A stretch of 5,893 nt of DNA from Lachnospiraceae bacterium UBA3287. GTDB taxonomy: Bacteria > Bacillota > Clostridia > Lachnospirales > Lachnospiraceae. The stretch spans positions 2,067 to 7,959 of the forward strand of contig DETN01000210.1 of the NCBI GenBank assembly GCA_002362155.1. The letters run 5' to 3'. The notes under the pieces are model-generated. The model had not been told where the DNA came from. It searched no databases and was given only the letters and a program-made list of their open reading frames with translations. Both the position numbers and the translations under genes were made by a program. Below are positions 4,845-5,893 of this stretch, one piece after another (within the stretch, counting starts at the first letter, position 1; each line of letters starts with the position of its first letter).

Positions 4845-5893
4845 ATGAATTCCACAAACATCCCCGTAGTGAAACTCGGCATTATCGCAGTCTCCCGTGA
4901 CTGCTTCCCCATCACTCTGTCCGTCAAGAGAAGACAGAACATCGTAAAGGCCTGCCAGGAAAAGGGCATCGAGGTCTTTGAGTGCCAGACCGCCGTTGAG
5001 AACGAGGCAGATATGCTCAAGGCCGTCGAGGAAGTCAAGGCAGCAGGCGTCAACGCTCTGACCGTTTTCCTCGGCAACTTCGGCCCCGAGACTCCCGAGA
5101 CCCTGATCGCAAAGTACTTTGACGGCCCCTGCATGTTCGTGGCGGCAGCCGAAGGCGACGGCGACCTGATCAACGGCCGCGGCGACGCATTCTGCGGCAT
5201 GCTCAACTGCTCCTACAACCTGGGCATGAGACATCTGAAGGGCTACATTCCGGAATATCCCGTGGGCACGGCAGGGGAAGTGGCCGACAAGATGGCCGAG
5301 TTCATCCCCATCGCCAGAGTCATCCTGGGTCTCAAGGGTCTCAAGATCATTACCTTCGGTCCCCGTCCTCAGGACTTCTTCGCCTGCAACGCTCCCATCA
5401 AGGGCCTCTATGAGCTGGGCGTAGAGATCGAAGAGAACTCCGAGCTGGATCTGCTGGTCTCCTACAGAGAGCATGCGAACGATCCCCGCATTCCCGCCGT
5501 CTGCGAAGACATGGCAAAGGAAATGGGCGAAGGCTGCTACTATCCCGATATGTCCGTCCGTCTGGCACAGTTCGAACTGACCCTGCTTGACTGGGCAGAG
5601 AAGCATAAGGGCAGCAGACAGTACGTGGCATTCGCCGACAAGTGCTGGCCCGCATTCCCCAGGGAATTCGGCTTCGAGCCCTGCTACGTCAACAGCCGCC
5701 TGGCTTCCAGAGGCATTCCGGTATCCTGCGAAGTGGATATCTACGGAGCTCTGAGCGAATACATCGGCATGTGCGCATCCGGCGATACCGTGACTCTGCT
5801 GGATATCAACAACAGCGTTCCCCAGTACATCTATGACGAGGACAACATCGCCCAGTACGGCTATGAACTGACCGATACCTTCATGGGCTTCCA
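4845..5893 (+). CDS. L-fucose/L-arabinose isomerase-family protein (3' end outside window)
   Basis: The frame is open from an ATG at 4845 to the right edge, giving 349 residues plus two bases; the family usually runs to some 480-590 residues, so roughly the last quarter to third is missing. GGAG at 4835-4838 lies 6 bases before the ATG. Members interconvert aldoses and ketoses with Mn2+. The N-terminal part looks like the alternating fold of the FucI/AraA group (KLGIIAVSRDCFP at 10-22, NALTVFLGNFGPE at 70-82). SCEVDIYGALSEYI (294-307) and TVTLLDINN (315-323) hold Glu296 and Asp320, spaced 24 residues apart exactly as the metal ligands Glu337 and Asp361 of E. coli FucI; the third ligand, a His, would lie outside the window. 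It follows the DUF4867 gene by 86 bases. It should supply the ketose for the kinase upstream; which aldose is used cannot be read from the sequence. Confidence 0.87.
   Translation, partial: MNSTNIPVVKLGIIAVSRDCFPITLSVKRRQNIVKACQEKGIEVFECQTAVENEADMLKAVEEVKAAGVNALTVFLGNFGPETPETLIAKYFDGPCMFVAAAEGDGDLINGRGDAFCGMLNCSYNLGMRHLKGYIPEYPVGTAGEVADKMAEFIPIARVILGLKGLKIITFGPRPQDFFACNAPIKGLYELGVEIEENSELDLLVSYREHANDPRIPAVCEDMAKEMGEGCYYPDMSVRLAQFELTLLDWAEKHKGSRQYVAFADKCWPAFPREFGFEPCYVNSRLASRGIPVSCEVDIYGALSEYIGMCASGDTVTLLDINNSVPQYIYDEDNIAQYGYELTDTFMGF

Noticed and set aside
4533..5606. 357-codon open frame on the minus strand across DUF4867 and the isomerase
   Set aside because: It spans two well-supported plus-strand genes and the spacer between them, and has no ribosome site or family motif.
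1..5893. CRISPR array, tRNA, rRNA, insertion sequence or phage genes
   Set aside because: No regularly spaced repeats, tRNA-like cloverleaf, transposase motifs or terminal inverted repeats were seen on either strand.

Overview
The window looks like part of a Gram-positive, fairly GC-rich Clostridia chromosome, probably Lachnospiraceae. The reasons are GC-rich coding sequence with G/C-ending codons, AT-rich and A-rich intergenic spacers, purine-rich AGGAGG-type ribosome sites, a lipoprotein metal receptor of the kind usual in that group, and a sugar gene set (FGGY kinase, DUF4867 protein, FucI-like isomerase) that I associate with gut Firmicutes. Family calls come from reading the translations; no database search was run.

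Layout. Bases 1-1000 (+) hold nearly all of a ZnuA/AdcA-type metal-binding lipoprotein of an ABC importer; only its first residues lie outside. It ends at a hairpin terminator (1023-1068). Bases 1059-1244 hold no convincing gene, only a possible decayed 3' gene end (1132-1227), closed by a near-perfect hairpin with T-runs on both sides (1235-1280) that can stop transcription from either direction. Bases 1323-2267 (-) encode an AraC-family regulator with an N-terminal cupin-type sensor and a C-terminal double helix-turn-helix. Bases 2268-2612 are a divergent, AT-rich control region with a good sigma-A-type promoter for the regulator, a TATAAT element toward the kinase, and a tandem 11/12-base repeat. 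From 2613 to the right edge runs a three-gene (+) operon: xylulokinase-like FGGY kinase (2613-4088), DUF4867 cupin-like protein (4117-4758) and an L-fucose/L-arabinose isomerase-family protein (4845 to beyond 5893).

How the genes fit together. The isomerase should turn an aldose into a ketose and the kinase should phosphorylate that ketose for entry into the pentose phosphate pathway. The DUF4867 protein, with a likely metal-binding cupin core, sits between them and probably acts on the same sugar in an unknown step. The divergent AraC regulator is the natural candidate to sense the sugar and switch on the operon. A xylulokinase-like kinase paired with a FucI-fold isomerase rather than XylA, plus an uncharacterised cupin, suggests a substrate other than ordinary D-xylose. 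This is the most interesting part of the window. The metal-receptor gene on the left is a separate unit.
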